DNA from: Flavipsychrobacter sp.
GTDB lineage: Bacteria; Bacteroidota; Bacteroidia; Chitinophagales; Chitinophagaceae
NCBI GenBank assembly: GCA_041392855.1
Contig: JAWKLD010000001.1
Location: 2,404,001-2,468,000, forward strand
Direction of reading: 5' to 3'
DNA: 64,000 nucleotides
Shown: in pieces, positions 43,228 through 52,415 of the stretch
How positions within the stretch are numbered: the first letter of the stretch is position 1
Layout: each line of letters opens with the position of its first letter
The notes under the pieces: model-generated
Seen by the model: only the letters and a program-made list of their open reading frames with translations
The model's database searches: none
What the model was told of the DNA's origin: nothing
Program-made: the position numbers and the translations under genes

Positions 43228-44715
43228 ATGGGTATTGTTTTCCGCCAATCAATCAAAACATCAATTGTCACCTTTTTGGGGGCATTACTAGGTGCAATAA
43301 TACTATACCTATCTATTACCTTTTTACCACAAAAGGAGTTTGGATTTGCCAGAAACCTACTTAGTCAAGCAATAGTTGGGTCACAATTCATACTAATGGG
43401 TATGCATAGCATGCTATATGTCTTCATTAGCAAATACCCTTCAGAACATAAAGGTCGATCTGTAGTTATTACGATTGGCATGGCTACACCGCTCCTACTT
43501 ACTCTTTTATTTGGCATTATTTATATAATAGCAAAGCCCTATATCATACCTCTATATAATGCGAACGATATTCTACTTGTAGAGAGATATTTCTATTGGC
43601 TGCCATTATATGTACTATTATGGGGTTTACTCATCATATTAGAGCAGTTTCTCAACACACAAATGAAAATTGCGGCTACCTCATTTTTAAGAGAAGTAGT
43701 ATTACGCTTGTTGAATATAGGGCTTATTATAGCTTTTGGGTTCGAGTATATTGACTTTAATTATTTTATTATTCTTAGTGTCTTAGTACACCTTCTACCC
43801 GTAGCCGCATTATGGTTAATGGCAAGAAAAGTAGATGGCTTTTCTATTTCTACCAACTGGAAAGCTCTAACAAAACTGGAGTACAAGAAAATATTTGACT
43901 TTGCATTCTTTCATTTGCTACTTAACATGTCCGTAGTTCTGCTCGATAATATTGATATTTTGATGATACCAATTCTTGATGTAGCGGGCATGACATCAGC
44001 TGGTATCTACTTCATAGCAGTTTATGTAGTATCTATATATCAAATCCCTTATCGTGCCCTGGCAACGTCTACAGCACCAATACTCAATATAGAATATCAA
44101 AATAATAATATGGATAAGGTACGAGACCTATTCTCTCGCTCCAGTATTAATATTTGGATCGCTACATTTGGGATGGGTATTCTTATTATAGCCAACCTTA
44201 ACAATGGCTTTGCCGTTCTTCCTGATAAATATGCCGCTGCATACTCTGTTGTACTTATACTGATGCTTGGTAGATCTATCAATATGCTCACCGGGCTAAA
44301 CAATGAAATGATCAGTATCTCTAATTATTATCGTTTCAACTTTTACTTTACATCCGTACTCATCATACTCATTGTTTCCTTAAACTTTCTTTTAATTCCA
44401 AAATACGGTATCAATGGAGCAGCTTGGGGTACCACAATTGCTATCGGGTTGTATAATTTGATGAAAATGCTCTTTTTATGGATCAAGTTCAAGCTTTCTC
44501 CTTTTACAAAAGGTAGCATTCCTGTTCTATTATCTGCTATAGTTGCTATAACTCCGGGGTTATTAATGCCTCTTATCTATAACCCTATTATAGATACATT
44601 TGTAAGAAGTTTGATAGTAATAATATTATATCTGGCTATGCTATACTGGTTAAAACCTTCTCAAGATTTCAACCAATACATGAAAAATCTACTCAAGAAC
44701 AAGAAACTTTTCTAA
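43228..44715 (+). CDS. Polysaccharide flippase (Wzx/MATE-like)
   Basis: A 495-residue inner-membrane protein with about 14 hydrophobic segments over its whole length and the general layout of oligosaccharide flippases. Features include VVLLDNIDILMIPILDVAGM, SAGIYFIAVYVVSIYQIPYR and a conserved C-terminal half with LIPKYGINGAAWGTTIAIGL, the polysaccharide biosynthesis C-terminal domain. It would move a lipid-linked glycan across the inner membrane. It lies downstream of a glycosyltransferase and near an FkbM methyltransferase, consistent with a glycan locus. No polymerase is present in the window. Confidence 0.87.
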   Translation: MGIVFRQSIKTSIVTFLGALLGAIILYLSITFLPQKEFGFARNLLSQAIVGSQFILMGMHSMLYVFISKYPSEHKGRSVVITIGMATPLLLTLLFGIIYIIAKPYIIPLYNANDILLVERYFYWLPLYVLLWGLLIILEQFLNTQMKIAATSFLREVVLRLLNIGLIIAFGFEYIDFNYFIILSVLVHLLPVAALWLMARKVDGFSISTNWKALTKLEYKKIFDFAFFHLLLNMSVVLLDNIDILMIPILDVAGMTSAGIYFIAVYVVSIYQIPYRALATSTAPILNIEYQNNNMDKVRDLFSRSSINIWIATFGMGILIIANLNNGFAVLPDKYAAAYSVVLILMLGRSINMLTGLNNEMISISNYYRFNFYFTSVLIILIVSLNFLLIPKYGINGAAWGTTIAIGLYNLMKMLFLWIKFKLSPFTKGSIPVLLSAIVAITPGLLMPLIYNPIIDTFVRSLIVIILYLAMLYWLKPSQDFNQYMKNLLKNKKLF

Positions 44716-44869
44716 ATATTAGAAAATATTTCCTTGCATTGGTTTTAATACGATAGAATACAGTAATTTTAACACCCAGATAATACTATGTCATTAAATT
44801 GACATTTTAGTGAGCCCCCAACACATTATCTACAGTATGCGTCTATGTTTATAGTATGTTTATACTGTA

Positions 44870-44877
44870 TATTTTTG
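44870..44877 (+). promoter_or_regulatory. Candidate -7 box for the SprB-repeat gene
   Basis: TATTTTTG matches TAnnTTTG and lies 35 bases before the ATG at 44913, at the end of a 197-base AT-rich gap after the flippase gene in which nothing else stands out. Confidence 0.4.
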
Positions 44878-44912
44878 GTACACTTTACCACTACTTTTTT
44901 GATTGAAATAAT

Positions 44913-47900
44913 ATGAATACTACAGTCTCTTCTTATTTAAGAACATTAGTACTATTAATTATATTAATGGCTAGCAGCGTTATAGCTAAGGCTACCCACA
45001 TCTATGGTGCAGACCTTTTCTATACACATGTATCTGGCAATACATATAAAATAACACTTATTATATATGGGGACTGTTCAGGGCAGTCATTCCCTAACTT
45101 GGCAGGCGCTAGTCCGCAAATAAGAATTCAAAGAGGTACGTCTTTTTATACTAACCTGACCCTAATAGCCCAAGCCCCAACAGCAGGAACAGAAGTAACT
45201 CCTGTATGTGCTCAAGAGATCAATAACACTGCTTGTAATAATGGTTCTCTACCCGGCGTAAAGAGTTTTGAATATTCCAGAAACGTTACTTTAAACACGA
45301 CAGCTACTAACTGGTCATTCCGCTTTACAGGCAACCTTGGCGGTGGCGGTCAAGCAGGACGAAGCAACTCAATTACTAATATCAACGGTGGTACAGGTGG
45401 TAGTATTATGAACCTTGAAGCTACACTAAACAATTCTGTAGCTCCTAACTCTTCTCCTACTTATACTACTATTCCTACTCCTTTCTTTTGTATCAATAAA
45501 GCAGCCAACTACAACCCTGGCACTGTTGATGCAAACGGAGATGTATTAACCTATAGTCTTGTACCAGGCCTTACCCAAACCGGTACAGTTACCTACCTTA
45601 CCGGTTATACTGCTACAATACCTTTAGCAGCAGCTACAGGTACTTTCACTTTTAGCACTACAACCGGACAGCTTGGCTTTACCCCCAATTTAGTACAACG
45701 CTCCTTAGTAGTTACACAAGTAAATGAGTACAGAGGTGGTGTTTTAGTAGGTACTAGTATGCGCGAAATGACCTTTGTGGTGCTTAATAACTGCAACAAC
45801 AACCCGCCGGGTGGTAAGATCACTAATAATAATACGGGTACACTTTCTACAGATAGTCTTACATTAAGAGCTTGTCAGTCTGCAGGTTTATTCAATTTTA
45901 AAATAAACCCTACAGATGCTGATGCAGACTCTATCAATGTGGTAGCTTCAGGCCTGCCATCAGGAGCCTCATTTGTGGTTACTAATAATAATACTACAGC
46001 ACCATTAGGCAACTTCTCTTGGAATGTTACCAATGTTAATCCCGGTACTTACAACTTCTTTATCACTTATACCGATTTTGGCTGCCCTCTTTCAAGTAAG
46101 CAAACCTTGGCCTATACTATTGTAGTATTGCCCAAACCCCAAATGACCTTCTCCCTTACTTCAGCCGCTACTTGTACTAAAAAGGCTGTTTTTACAATGA
46201 CTCCTTCCGTATCACCCTCTCCTTGGTCTATCCAAATATTTCAAGGAACAAGTACTGTACACAATTTTAGTGGTTTAACGGGAGCTCAAGTCGATAGTTT
46301 ATCACCAGGCACTTATACATTTAGGGTTGCCAATGCCGATACTTGTTTTAAAGACACTATAATTACTATTGCACCACCACCACCAATTGTACCGGTATTC
46401 GCCTTTACAAGGCCTACATGCTGGGGCGGCAGTGATGGTAAAATTGAAATAACTGCAACTGGAGGTAAACCTCCTTTCCTATACAAATTTGGCACTGGTG
46501 CTTATGGTACTACAACCACTTTTACAGGGCTTAGTGCCGGCACTTATACTTTCAGTATAAAAGACAGCAATGATTGTATAAAAGACACTACTGTAATTTT
46601 ACAAAACACGCCAAGGCTTGATGCAAATATTACATTGCAGCAACCACCTTGTAACTATTTCAACAGCGGTGTTATTACCGTAAATGCTTTTAACGGTACT
46701 GCCCCTTACCAATATGCTATAGGTACAGGAGCATTTAGTACTACTAATGTATTTTCAGGCCTATTCTCAGGCACTTATACTATTCATATTAAAGACTCTA
46801 ACAACTGTACCAGAGATACACTTGTGCTACTACCAGACTCTGTAGAGGTACATGCTAATGCTATACTAACACACATACTTTGTAATGGTGACAGTACGGG
46901 CTCTATAGCGTTAACTGCTTTTGGTGCTACGCCTCCTTACAGGTATCAGTTAGGCACAGGAGCGTTAACCCCTACTAATGTCTTTACAGGGTTACCGGCA
47001 GGCACTTTCAACTTCCATATTGAAGACACGAATAAATGTTACTTGGATACAGCTATAGTACTTAATCAACCTGATTCATTGATCATGCCTCCTGTTATTA
47101 CCCGACCATTATGTAATGGCGATACAAACGGTGTAATAACCATAAATGCCGGTGGTGGTATACCACCATATACCTATAGAATAGGTACAGGCGCCTTTGC
47201 CACAGCCAATACATTTAATAACCTAGGGGCAGGCACTTACAACTTTAGTGTAAAGGATAGTAATAATTGCATAAAAGACACTACCATAATACTAACACAA
47301 CCAGCAGTATTAGCTATTGGTAGTTTACCTGTTAGCAATCCAAAATGCTTTGGTATACCTGATGGTACTATTACATTTAATGCCGTAGGCGGTACAGCTC
47401 CTTACACTTATAAAATAGGTACTGGCTCTTTCACTGCTAGCAATACATTCACAGGGCTAGGACCAAATACCTATACCGTTACTGTTAAGGATAATAATGG
47501 CTGTGAAAAAGATACAACGGTAACGCTAGTACAGCCAACAGCGATCATCCCGTCTGTAGATATATTAGAATCTACCTGTGTACCTTTAAACAATGGTAAA
47601 ATTACCCTTAGCGCTACAGGGGGAACTCCTGGATATAATTATGCTATAGGAACAGGTGCTTTCTCTACTAACCCTACGTTCACAGGCTTGGCATCAGGCA
47701 CCTATACAGTAAGGGTAAGAGATATCAATAACTGTATTAAGGATACATCCGTAACGGTTGATGACTCTATAAAAGTAGTGGCTAATATTAATGCCATTAA
47801 CGTATTGTGTTTTGACAGCTCTAGCGGTAGTATTACCGTTACTGGCTCTGCCGGCACAAACCCGTATACCTATGCTATTGACACCAACCCATACGGTACC

Positions 47901-49451
47901 AATAATAGCTTTAAAAACCTACCTATTGGCACCTATGCCATCCATATAAGAGATAATATTGGTTGTGAAAAAGATACTAACGTAACCCTTACTCAGCCCA
48001 ATAGAATAAGAGCCAATCTATCTATAACAAGGCCAAGCTGTAATGGCTATAGTGACGGTGCGGTTACCATTTTCGTTTCGGGAGGCACACCTACCTATAG
48101 ATATGCTTGGGGCATCACACCATATGGCAATAACAGTACTTTAAGCGGCTTACCTGCTGGCCTAACCATATTAAGGGTATTAGACACCAATAATTGTTTC
48201 TTCGATACTACAATTACAATTACTGAACCTGCTGTTTTAGACTATACACTTAATGTAACTAATGTGCTTTGTAAAGGCGAAGCATCAGGTCAAGTTGTAG
48301 TAAACGCTACGGGCGGTACTCCTCCTTATATATATGCTTCTGACTTTAATGCGTTCCAAAATTCAGCTACTCTTACAGGTCTTGTTGTTGGCAATCGCTT
48401 GATAAGATTAAGGGACAATAATGGTTGCTTTAAAGATTCTACTATTGTGTTAACAGAGCCAGACAGCTTGTTTATAGATAAGGTTACTGTTACCAACCCT
48501 ACTTGTGAAGACTTTACAGACGGTGTAGTAACGATAACAGGAATTGGTGGTACTACTCCATACACTTTTGCTAAAGACAATGACCCTTTTACAGCATCTA
48601 CCATCTTCAACGGCTTGAAGGAAGGAGGATATAAATTCACACTAAAAGATGCCAACGGTTGTGAAAGAGATACTACTTTAGATCTTGTTGGTTTCCCTCC
48701 TATCATTATCAATAATGTATTGATCGACAATGTAAAATGTTATGGGTTTGCGGACGGAAAGATCACGGTTAACGCTTCAGGCGGTATTCAACCTTTAATG
48801 TATAGCATTGAAAACAGTAATGCAGTGAGCATAAATGAGTTTAAAACACTTATTGCAAACAATTATACCATCACTGTTATAGATAATGCCGATTGTAAAA
48901 AAGATACAACTGTAACCGTTAACCAGCCTGACAAGCTGATAGTAGCATTATCATCAATACCTAACGACTGTGAGGGCTATGACGATGATGCCTATATTAA
49001 AACTGAGGTTACAGGTGGTACTACACCGTACAGCTACAGATGGAGTACAAACCCTGAAAAATTTGGTCCTGAGCTTAGAGGGATACCTAATGGTAAATAC
49101 TCGGTTATCACTACCGACTTCAACGAATGTGCTGATACTTCTAGCGCTACTATTGTATACAGCAACTGCTGTAAGCCATTCATTCCTGATGCATTTACAC
49201 CTAACGGAGATGGACGTAATGATAAGATCAAAATACTAATGAAGGGTGATTTTGAACTGCTAGAATTCTCTATTTACAACCGTTACGGTCAGCGTGTATT
49301 CACTACCAGCCTTATGGGCGAAGGATGGGATGGCAGCTATAATGGCGTAATACAAGACTTAGGAACTTTTAATTATTACATAAAAGGTATTTGCGGAAAT
49401 AAAGGCAACAATACAGTAGAATATAAGGGTACAATAACCCTATTACAGTAA
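44913..49451 (+). CDS. SprB-repeat surface protein with T9SS type B sorting domain
   Basis: A 1,512-residue exported protein. A signal peptide (about 1-27) is followed by an N-terminal domain beginning THIYGADLFYTHVSGNTYKI and ending near residue 400. It then has 12 clear SprB repeats of about 75-78 residues (about residues 500-1415), each starting with C-x-G and D-G/S-G, then GG-x-PPY-Y and GTGAF-type motifs, then GL-x-GTY and D-x-NNC-x-KDT. A degenerate unit precedes them. The C-terminus (FIPDAFTPNGDGRNDKIKIL, FSIYNRYGQRVF, GWDGSY, ending TITLLQ) is a type B sorting domain. SprB in Flavobacterium is a mobile gliding adhesin; a similar adhesive role is inferred here. No PorP/SprF gene is adjacent. 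Confidence 0.9.
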   Translation: MNTTVSSYLRTLVLLIILMASSVIAKATHIYGADLFYTHVSGNTYKITLIIYGDCSGQSFPNLAGASPQIRIQRGTSFYTNLTLIAQAPTAGTEVTPVCAQEINNTACNNGSLPGVKSFEYSRNVTLNTTATNWSFRFTGNLGGGGQAGRSNSITNINGGTGGSIMNLEATLNNSVAPNSSPTYTTIPTPFFCINKAANYNPGTVDANGDVLTYSLVPGLTQTGTVTYLTGYTATIPLAAATGTFTFSTTTGQLGFTPNLVQRSLVVTQVNEYRGGVLVGTSMREMTFVVLNNCNNNPPGGKITNNNTGTLSTDSLTLRACQSAGLFNFKINPTDADADSINVVASGLPSGASFVVTNNNTTAPLGNFSWNVTNVNPGTYNFFITYTDFGCPLSSKQTLAYTIVVLPKPQMTFSLTSAATCTKKAVFTMTPSVSPSPWSIQIFQGTSTVHNFSGLTGAQVDSLSPGTYTFRVANADTCFKDTIITIAPPPPIVPVFAFTRPTCWGGSDGKIEITATGGKPPFLYKFGTGAYGTTTTFTGLSAGTYTFSIKDSNDCIKDTTVILQNTPRLDANITLQQPPCNYFNSGVITVNAFNGTAPYQYAIGTGAFSTTNVFSGLFSGTYTIHIKDSNNCTRDTLVLLPDSVEVHANAILTHILCNGDSTGSIALTAFGATPPYRYQLGTGALTPTNVFTGLPAGTFNFHIEDTNKCYLDTAIVLNQPDSLIMPPVITRPLCNGDTNGVITINAGGGIPPYTYRIGTGAFATANTFNNLGAGTYNFSVKDSNNCIKDTTIILTQPAVLAIGSLPVSNPKCFGIPDGTITFNAVGGTAPYTYKIGTGSFTASNTFTGLGPNTYTVTVKDNNGCEKDTTVTLVQPTAIIPSVDILESTCVPLNNGKITLSATGGTPGYNYAIGTGAFSTNPTFTGLASGTYTVRVRDINNCIKDTSVTVDDSIKVVANINAINVLCFDSSSGSITVTGSAGTNPYTYAIDTNPYGTNNSFKNLPIGTYAIHIRDNIGCEKDTNVTLTQPNRIRANLSITRPSCNGYSDGAVTIFVSGGTPTYRYAWGITPYGNNSTLSGLPAGLTILRVLDTNNCFFDTTITITEPAVLDYTLNVTNVLCKGEASGQVVVNATGGTPPYIYASDFNAFQNSATLTGLVVGNRLIRLRDNNGCFKDSTIVLTEPDSLFIDKVTVTNPTCEDFTDGVVTITGIGGTTPYTFAKDNDPFTASTIFNGLKEGGYKFTLKDANGCERDTTLDLVGFPPIIINNVLIDNVKCYGFADGKITVNASGGIQPLMYSIENSNAVSINEFKTLIANNYTITVIDNADCKKDTTVTVNQPDKLIVALSSIPNDCEGYDDDAYIKTEVTGGTTPYSYRWSTNPEKFGPELRGIPNGKYSVITTDFNECADTSSATIVYSNCCKPFIPDAFTPNGDGRNDKIKILMKGDFELLEFSIYNRYGQRVFTTSLMGEGWDGSYNGVIQDLGTFNYYIKGICGNKGNNTVEYKGTITLLQ
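46400..49160 (+). repeat. Twelve tandem SprB repeats within the surface protein gene
   Basis: The encoded units average about 76 residues (near 230 bases) and share a Cys near the start, a GG-x-PPY core, GL-x-xGTY and a second Cys before KDT. The DNA copies are diverged, so they are old duplications rather than fresh ones. Confidence 0.8.
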
Positions 49452-49503
49452 TATCGGCTCTAAATGTTTTACATTAAGGTGTACAACATTACGGTAAAAC
49501 AAC

Positions 49504-49511
49504 TACTTTTG
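49504..49511 (+). promoter_or_regulatory. Candidate -7 box for the DUF5606 gene
   Basis: TACTTTTG matches TAnnTTTG exactly and lies 13 bases before the ATG at 49525. Confidence 0.5.
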
Positions 49512-49524
49512 TTACCCTTTAATA

Positions 49525-50169
49525 ATGAATATGGAATACAGAGAAATAGTTTCAGTAACAGGAATTGGTGGATTGTTTCAACTAGTAACTACTAAAAGTG
49601 ATGGTGCTATAGTTAGAAACATAACAGATAATAGTACAAAATTCATTTCTGCAAGAAAGCACAACGTTACTCCGCTAGAGAGCATTGAGATATATACCGT
49701 ATCTGATGAAAACGTAAGATTGCATGAGATCTTTATAAAAATGCAGGAGGTGGAAGCTAAGACAGCACCTGCTGATGCTAAAGGTAGCAATGACGATATC
49801 AAAGGTTACTTTAATGGCATCTTCCCTGAAATGGACATGGAGCGCGTTTACGTAAGCGACATGAAGAAGATCTTAAAATGGTACAACCTATTGAAAGACA
49901 ATGACTTGCTTCATTTTGAGAACGTAGAAGATCTTGAAGCTGATGTTCCTGAAGCTGCTGAAGAAGTGGTAGAAGAAAAGCCAGTGGAAAAAGCACCGGC
50001 TAAAAAGGCTACAAAAAAGAAAGCTGCCACTAAAAAAGCAGCTACAGAAGGAGAGGAAAAACCAGCTAAAAAAACGGCAACTAAAAAGAAAGCTGCCACT
50101 AAAAAAAGTGCTGACGCTGCTGACAAACCAGCTAAAAAAACAGCTGCTAAGAAAAAGAAAGAGGACTAA
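49525..50169 (+). CDS. DUF5606-family protein with a Lys/Ala-rich histone-H1-like tail
   Basis: A 214-residue cytoplasmic protein. The N-terminal 135 residues match the DUF5606 family of Bacteroidota (YREIVSVTGIGGLFQLVTTK, NSTKFISARKHNVTPLESIE, KGYFNGIFPEMDMERVYVSD, MKKILKWYNLLKDNDLL). From about residue 150 the sequence turns into Lys-Ala-rich repeats of the PAKKxxxKKKAATKK type, like the C-terminal tail of eukaryotic histone H1 and the DNA-binding tails of some bacterial proteins. The tail would be strongly basic and disordered and could bind nucleic acid. The role of DUF5606 is unknown. It ends before a hairpin terminator. Confidence 0.85.
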   Translation: MNMEYREIVSVTGIGGLFQLVTTKSDGAIVRNITDNSTKFISARKHNVTPLESIEIYTVSDENVRLHEIFIKMQEVEAKTAPADAKGSNDDIKGYFNGIFPEMDMERVYVSDMKKILKWYNLLKDNDLLHFENVEDLEADVPEAAEEVVEEKPVEKAPAKKATKKKAATKKAATEGEEKPAKKTATKKKAATKKSADAADKPAKKTAAKKKKED

Positions 50170-50189
50170 TCATTATCCATACTTACTTG

Positions 50190-50223
50190 AAAGGTCAGCA
50201 CGCTATCGTGTTGACCTTTTTTT
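50190..50223 (+). terminator. Terminator after the DUF5606 gene
   Basis: AAAGGTCAGCACG pairs with CGTGTTGACCTTT (one G-T wobble) around a 4-base loop, followed by a run of seven or more T. It lies 20 bases after the stop and just upstream of the glycosidase gene. Confidence 0.88.
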
Positions 50224-50245
50224 ATTTACTTTGCTCCTTATACAT

Positions 50246-51703
50246 ATGCGGAGAATTCTTACTACAATCTTACTGTCGCTACTTACAAGTTTCATTTACG
50301 CGCAACAATACCCTAAAAGAGAGTTTCGTGCGGCTTGGATAGCTACTGTCTCTAATATCGACTGGCCTTCAAAACGAGGTCTACCCGCCGAGCAACAAAA
50401 AGCTGAGTTTATTGCTAGACTTGATCAATTGAAAGCCTTAGGATGTAATGCTGTAATTGTACAGGTAAGGCCTGCAGCAGATGCCTTCTATGCCTCCTTG
50501 CAAGAGCCTTGGAGTAGATACCTAACAGGAAAGCAAGGCAAAGCACCCTTTCCCTATTACGATCCACTAAGTTTTATGATAGAAGAAGCACATAAAAGGC
50601 ATATGGAGCTTCATGCTTGGTTCAACCCTTTTAGGGTATTGACCGATTCAAGAACCAACCCCAACCCAAGCACTCATGTATCCAAACAACACCCTGATTG
50701 GGTAGTCAATTACGGCAATAAAGGTTATCTGAATCCCGGTATACCTAAAGCCAGAGCATATGTTATCGATATTATATTAGATGTTGTAAAACGTTATGAT
50801 ATAGACGGGGTGCATCTGGACGACTATTTTTATCCTTATCGCATTGCGGGAAAAACATTCTATGACCAAGCCGCCTTTAATAAGTATAAGAGTCAGTTTA
50901 CCGATAAGGAAGAATGGCGTAGAGACAACGTAAACCAGTTTGTTGCAGAACTGAACACTAAGATCAAACAGTTAAAACCATATGTCAAATTCGGCATCAG
51001 CCCATTTGGCATATGGAGAAACGCTAGTAAAGACCCAAGAGGCTCTAACACCAAAGGAGGGCAAACATGTTACGACGACCTCTATTCTGATATTCTATTA
51101 TGGATGCAAGAAGGGTGGGTAGACTATATACTACCCCAACTCTATTGGGAGCATGGGCATAGAGCTGCAGCCTTTGAAGTACTACTACCATGGTGGGAGC
51201 AACAGCCTAAAAACAATGTTCATCTTTATTATGGGCTAGGTCTATACCGTATGATCAACCCTAAAAACCCTATTTGGCAAGGTACCAAAGAGCTTCTTTG
51301 GCAAATGCAGGATATTAGAAGCACACAAACACCAGGCGTTGTCTTATACAGCACTTCCAACTTCGATAAAATACCTAACGCCATACAAGACAGTATTAAA
51401 AAACGTTATCAATACCCTGCCTTTCCACCCAGAATGAAGTGGCTGGATAGTATACCACCTGTTGCTCCGGCACTCAGCTACGCCTCTACACCTCAAGGCA
51501 TATCGCTAAAATGGGACACAAAAACTATTGATAACGAACCTATTAAGTATATAATATATCGATTTACCAATGGTGAACCTGCTAATTTGAGCTATACAGA
51601 GAATATTATAGCCGTCATATCAGGCAAAGGAGAATTTCTGGACAATAGCGCTTATAACTATGACCAATGTGCTTACTTTATTACAGTAATGGACAGATTA
51701 TAG
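50246..51703 (+). CDS. GHL10-family glycoside hydrolase-like protein
   Basis: A 485-residue exported protein. The start is the ATG at 50246 (MRRILTTILLSLLTSFIYAQ, a signal peptide). A longer in-frame opening at 50108 would overlap the preceding gene and its terminator. The main domain (about 22-340) matches the GHL10 group of glycoside hydrolase-like proteins: EFRAAWIATVSNIDWPSKRG, GCNAVIVQVRPAADAFYAS, MELHAWFNPFRVL, RYDIDGVHLDDYFYPY (with the acidic pair) and ISPFGIWRN. A C-terminal beta (fibronectin III-like) domain covers about 400-485. The substrate is unknown, perhaps a glycan of the cell wall or environment. Confidence 0.88.
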   Translation: MRRILTTILLSLLTSFIYAQQYPKREFRAAWIATVSNIDWPSKRGLPAEQQKAEFIARLDQLKALGCNAVIVQVRPAADAFYASLQEPWSRYLTGKQGKAPFPYYDPLSFMIEEAHKRHMELHAWFNPFRVLTDSRTNPNPSTHVSKQHPDWVVNYGNKGYLNPGIPKARAYVIDIILDVVKRYDIDGVHLDDYFYPYRIAGKTFYDQAAFNKYKSQFTDKEEWRRDNVNQFVAELNTKIKQLKPYVKFGISPFGIWRNASKDPRGSNTKGGQTCYDDLYSDILLWMQEGWVDYILPQLYWEHGHRAAAFEVLLPWWEQQPKNNVHLYYGLGLYRMINPKNPIWQGTKELLWQMQDIRSTQTPGVVLYSTSNFDKIPNAIQDSIKKRYQYPAFPPRMKWLDSIPPVAPALSYASTPQGISLKWDTKTIDNEPIKYIIYRFTNGEPANLSYTENIIAVISGKGEFLDNSAYNYDQCAYFITVMDRL

Positions 51704-51829
51704 AACGAAAGCATACCTAGCCAACCTGTTGTAATACGTACCAAACAATAGTTGGAAAATTTTTATATGCCTGATTATTAGATTATTTATAATCGTTTTT
51801 TTATCTTCATCTCCTACAATTTTTTTTAT

Positions 51830-52264
51830 ATGAAATCAGTTTGGGTTAGTACCACACTAGTTTTGGCATTGGTTACCACTATTTTAGTTGGTTGTGATGA
51901 AACAACTACACCTTCTACTCCTGTAGCTCCGGCTCCTGTAGCTGGTAAGGGTGGTAATGCAACTATATACGTTACTCCAATAAACAAAGGCATGAATATC
52001 GACAGTTGTTTTGTACGTATCAAGTACAATGCCCCTGTTATACCTGCAGATAGAGTGTTTGATGACTCTGTATTTGCTGTAAAAAACCTTGATGGTGTAT
52101 ATACTGCCAACTTTAGCGGACTAAAAACAGGCGAATATTATCTATATGGTACAGGATGGGATAATGTAAGATCAGAAAGAGTGAGAGGAGGTATGCCATA
52201 TATTATAAGCGACACTAACAAAGCCACAAAACATACCATAATACTTCAGGTACAACAATATTAA
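51830..52264 (+). CDS. Small lipoprotein of unknown function
   Basis: A 144-residue protein with a lipoprotein signal (TTLVLALVTTILVGC, Cys22 as the lipidated residue) followed by a Thr/Pro/Ala-rich linker (about 24-40) and a compact beta-rich domain (GNATIYVTPINKGMNIDSCF, YTANFSGLKTGEYYLYGTGW) that looks like a carboxypeptidase-regulatory or Ig-like fold. I cannot name the family. It is alone between the glycosidase and TPR genes, with a strong terminator after it. The outer membrane is its likely location, inferred from the signal. Confidence 0.75.
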   Translation: MKSVWVSTTLVLALVTTILVGCDETTTPSTPVAPAPVAGKGGNATIYVTPINKGMNIDSCFVRIKYNAPVIPADRVFDDSVFAVKNLDGVYTANFSGLKTGEYYLYGTGWDNVRSERVRGGMPYIISDTNKATKHTIILQVQQY

Positions 52265-52287
52265 AGAGTACAGTTTGTTTATTTCAG

Positions 52288-52318
52288 CCGTTCAAAACTC
52301 TTTTGAGCGGTTTTTTTA
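52288..52318 (+). terminator. Terminator after the small lipoprotein gene
   Basis: CCGTTCAAAA (52288-52297) pairs with TTTTGAGCGG (52301-52310, one wobble) around a 3-base loop and is followed by seven T. Confidence 0.9.
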
Positions 52319-52390
52319 TTGGTGTTAATAACGTGTGCATTTTTACACTGCCTTAACACAGAGGGGGCTGCTTTTCACTACATATTTATT

Positions 52391-52398
52391 TAACTTTG
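52391..52398 (+). promoter_or_regulatory. Candidate -7 box for the TPR protein gene
   Basis: TAACTTTG, an exact TAnnTTTG match, lies 17 bases before the ATG at 52416. The longer frame from 52335 would start upstream of it, which supports the later start. Confidence 0.55.
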
Positions 52399-52415
52399 GT
52401 ATAAACACTCTGGCT

